Assembly (NCBI GenBank): GCA_005877365.1
Contig: VBPP01000239.1
Location: 1-12,684 of the forward strand
From: Nitrososphaerota archaeon
GTDB lineage: Archaea > Thermoproteota > Nitrososphaeria > Nitrososphaerales > Gagatemarchaeaceae
Direction of reading: 5' to 3'
Length of the DNA stretch: 12,684 nucleotides
Below, in pieces: positions 12,448-12,684 of this stretch. Within the stretch, counting starts at the first letter, position 1, and each line of letters begins with the position of its first letter. The notes beneath the pieces were generated by a model that saw only the letters and a program-made list of their open reading frames with translations, had not been told where the DNA came from and searched no databases. Made by a program: the position numbers and the translations under genes.

Positions 12448-12684
12448 ATGATTCCGCCCGAAGTGATGGCCAAGATAGTGAAAAGGTTCCACTGGAGGCT
12501 TGCCCTCGCCGATATGTCAAGAAACCTGATTGAGACGGAGTATGACGAGCACTTCTTTGCGGTTTCCACGCACGGACCGTATCCCAAGGACACTCAAATC
12601 CTGAGCATCAGGAGCATCGCAAAGATCCTCGGCCGCTCGCTGCCCGCCGCTCAGTACCACCTGGAGGAGCACAAAGAGCTGGTA
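12448..12684 (+). CDS. Winged-helix-like protein, partial (C-terminus beyond window)
   Basis: The first 79 codons of a gene that runs off the right edge. The frame is closed upstream by TAG at 12421; ATG 12448 is chosen, TTG 12439 is the alternative, and no Shine-Dalgarno site is visible. The first 45 residues (IPPEVMAKIVKRFHWRLALA, then IETEYDEHFFAVSTHGPYP) are unfamiliar. Residues about 53-79 (SIRSIAKILGRS, LPAAQYHLEEHKELV) match the second and recognition helices of an ArsR/MarR-like winged helix, of the pattern IA-x2-LG-x-S...YHL-x4-ELV. A DNA-binding transcription regulator is therefore likely. Third positions are mostly G/C as in neighbouring genes, supporting real coding sequence. The minus-strand frame covering the same bases lacks this character. 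Confidence 0.6.
   Translation, partial: MIPPEVMAKIVKRFHWRLALADMSRNLIETEYDEHFFAVSTHGPYPKDTQILSIRSIAKILGRSLPAAQYHLEEHKELV

Noticed and set aside
12180..12593. A 137-codon minus-strand frame at the right end
   Set aside because: It lacks family features, and the overlapping plus-strand frame from 12448 has G/C-rich third positions and a winged-helix pattern.

Overview
The window looks like an archaeal chromosome segment. The signs are TATA-like boxes about 27 nt upstream of start codons with almost no leader, a stand-alone C-terminal-type MetE homologue, a fused CoaBC of the archaeal kind, an XRE-CBS regulator and a large secreted protein with an Ig-like repeat type I associate with archaeal surface proteins. 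The DNA is visibly GC-rich, codon third positions are mostly G or C, and several starts are TTG or GTG. A Thermoproteota/Nitrososphaerota-type lineage is my guess only. There are no tRNA or rRNA genes, transposases or CRISPR arrays.

Layout. (1) 1-2776, minus strand: a large secreted protein that runs off the left edge (reading frame open from 1667 to base 1), preceded by a phosphoesterase (phospholipase C/acid phosphatase family). (2) 2777-2831: a short divergent promoter shared with a plus-strand HExxE-motif protein (2832-3578). (3) 3579-3971: a mostly empty convergent gap with a 16-bp perfect palindrome. (4) 3972-7360, minus strand: coaBC, a nitroreductase-family flavoprotein, then a PH-domain/zinc-ribbon protein and a six-helix membrane protein. 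(5) 7361-7448: divergent promoter region; then, on plus, a nitrilase-superfamily amidohydrolase and an aldo/keto reductase. (6) The aldo/keto reductase converges on a minus-strand MetE-like methyltransferase; their stop codons overlap in a single CTAG. (7) 10536-10600: a divergent regulatory region with one TATA box, an 8-bp direct repeat on either side of it and a perfect inverted repeat reaching the start codon of an XRE-CBS regulator. That regulator sits 1 bp from an ornithine cyclodeaminase-family dehydrogenase. (8) 12186-12447: a hairpin-rich stretch before a partial winged-helix-like gene that runs off the right edge.

How the genes may work together. CoaBC performs two consecutive steps of coenzyme A synthesis. 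The MetE-like protein, XRE-CBS regulator and cyclodeaminase-family enzyme look like an amino-acid/one-carbon module under local control; CBS pairs in archaea can bind adenosyl ligands, so SAM- or nucleotide-sensitive control of the MetE-like gene is a reasonable hypothesis. The secreted protein and the phosphoesterase are neighbours on one strand but the former has its own promoter. I see no defence or mobile system; the most interesting material is the regulatory architecture and the less characterised proteins.
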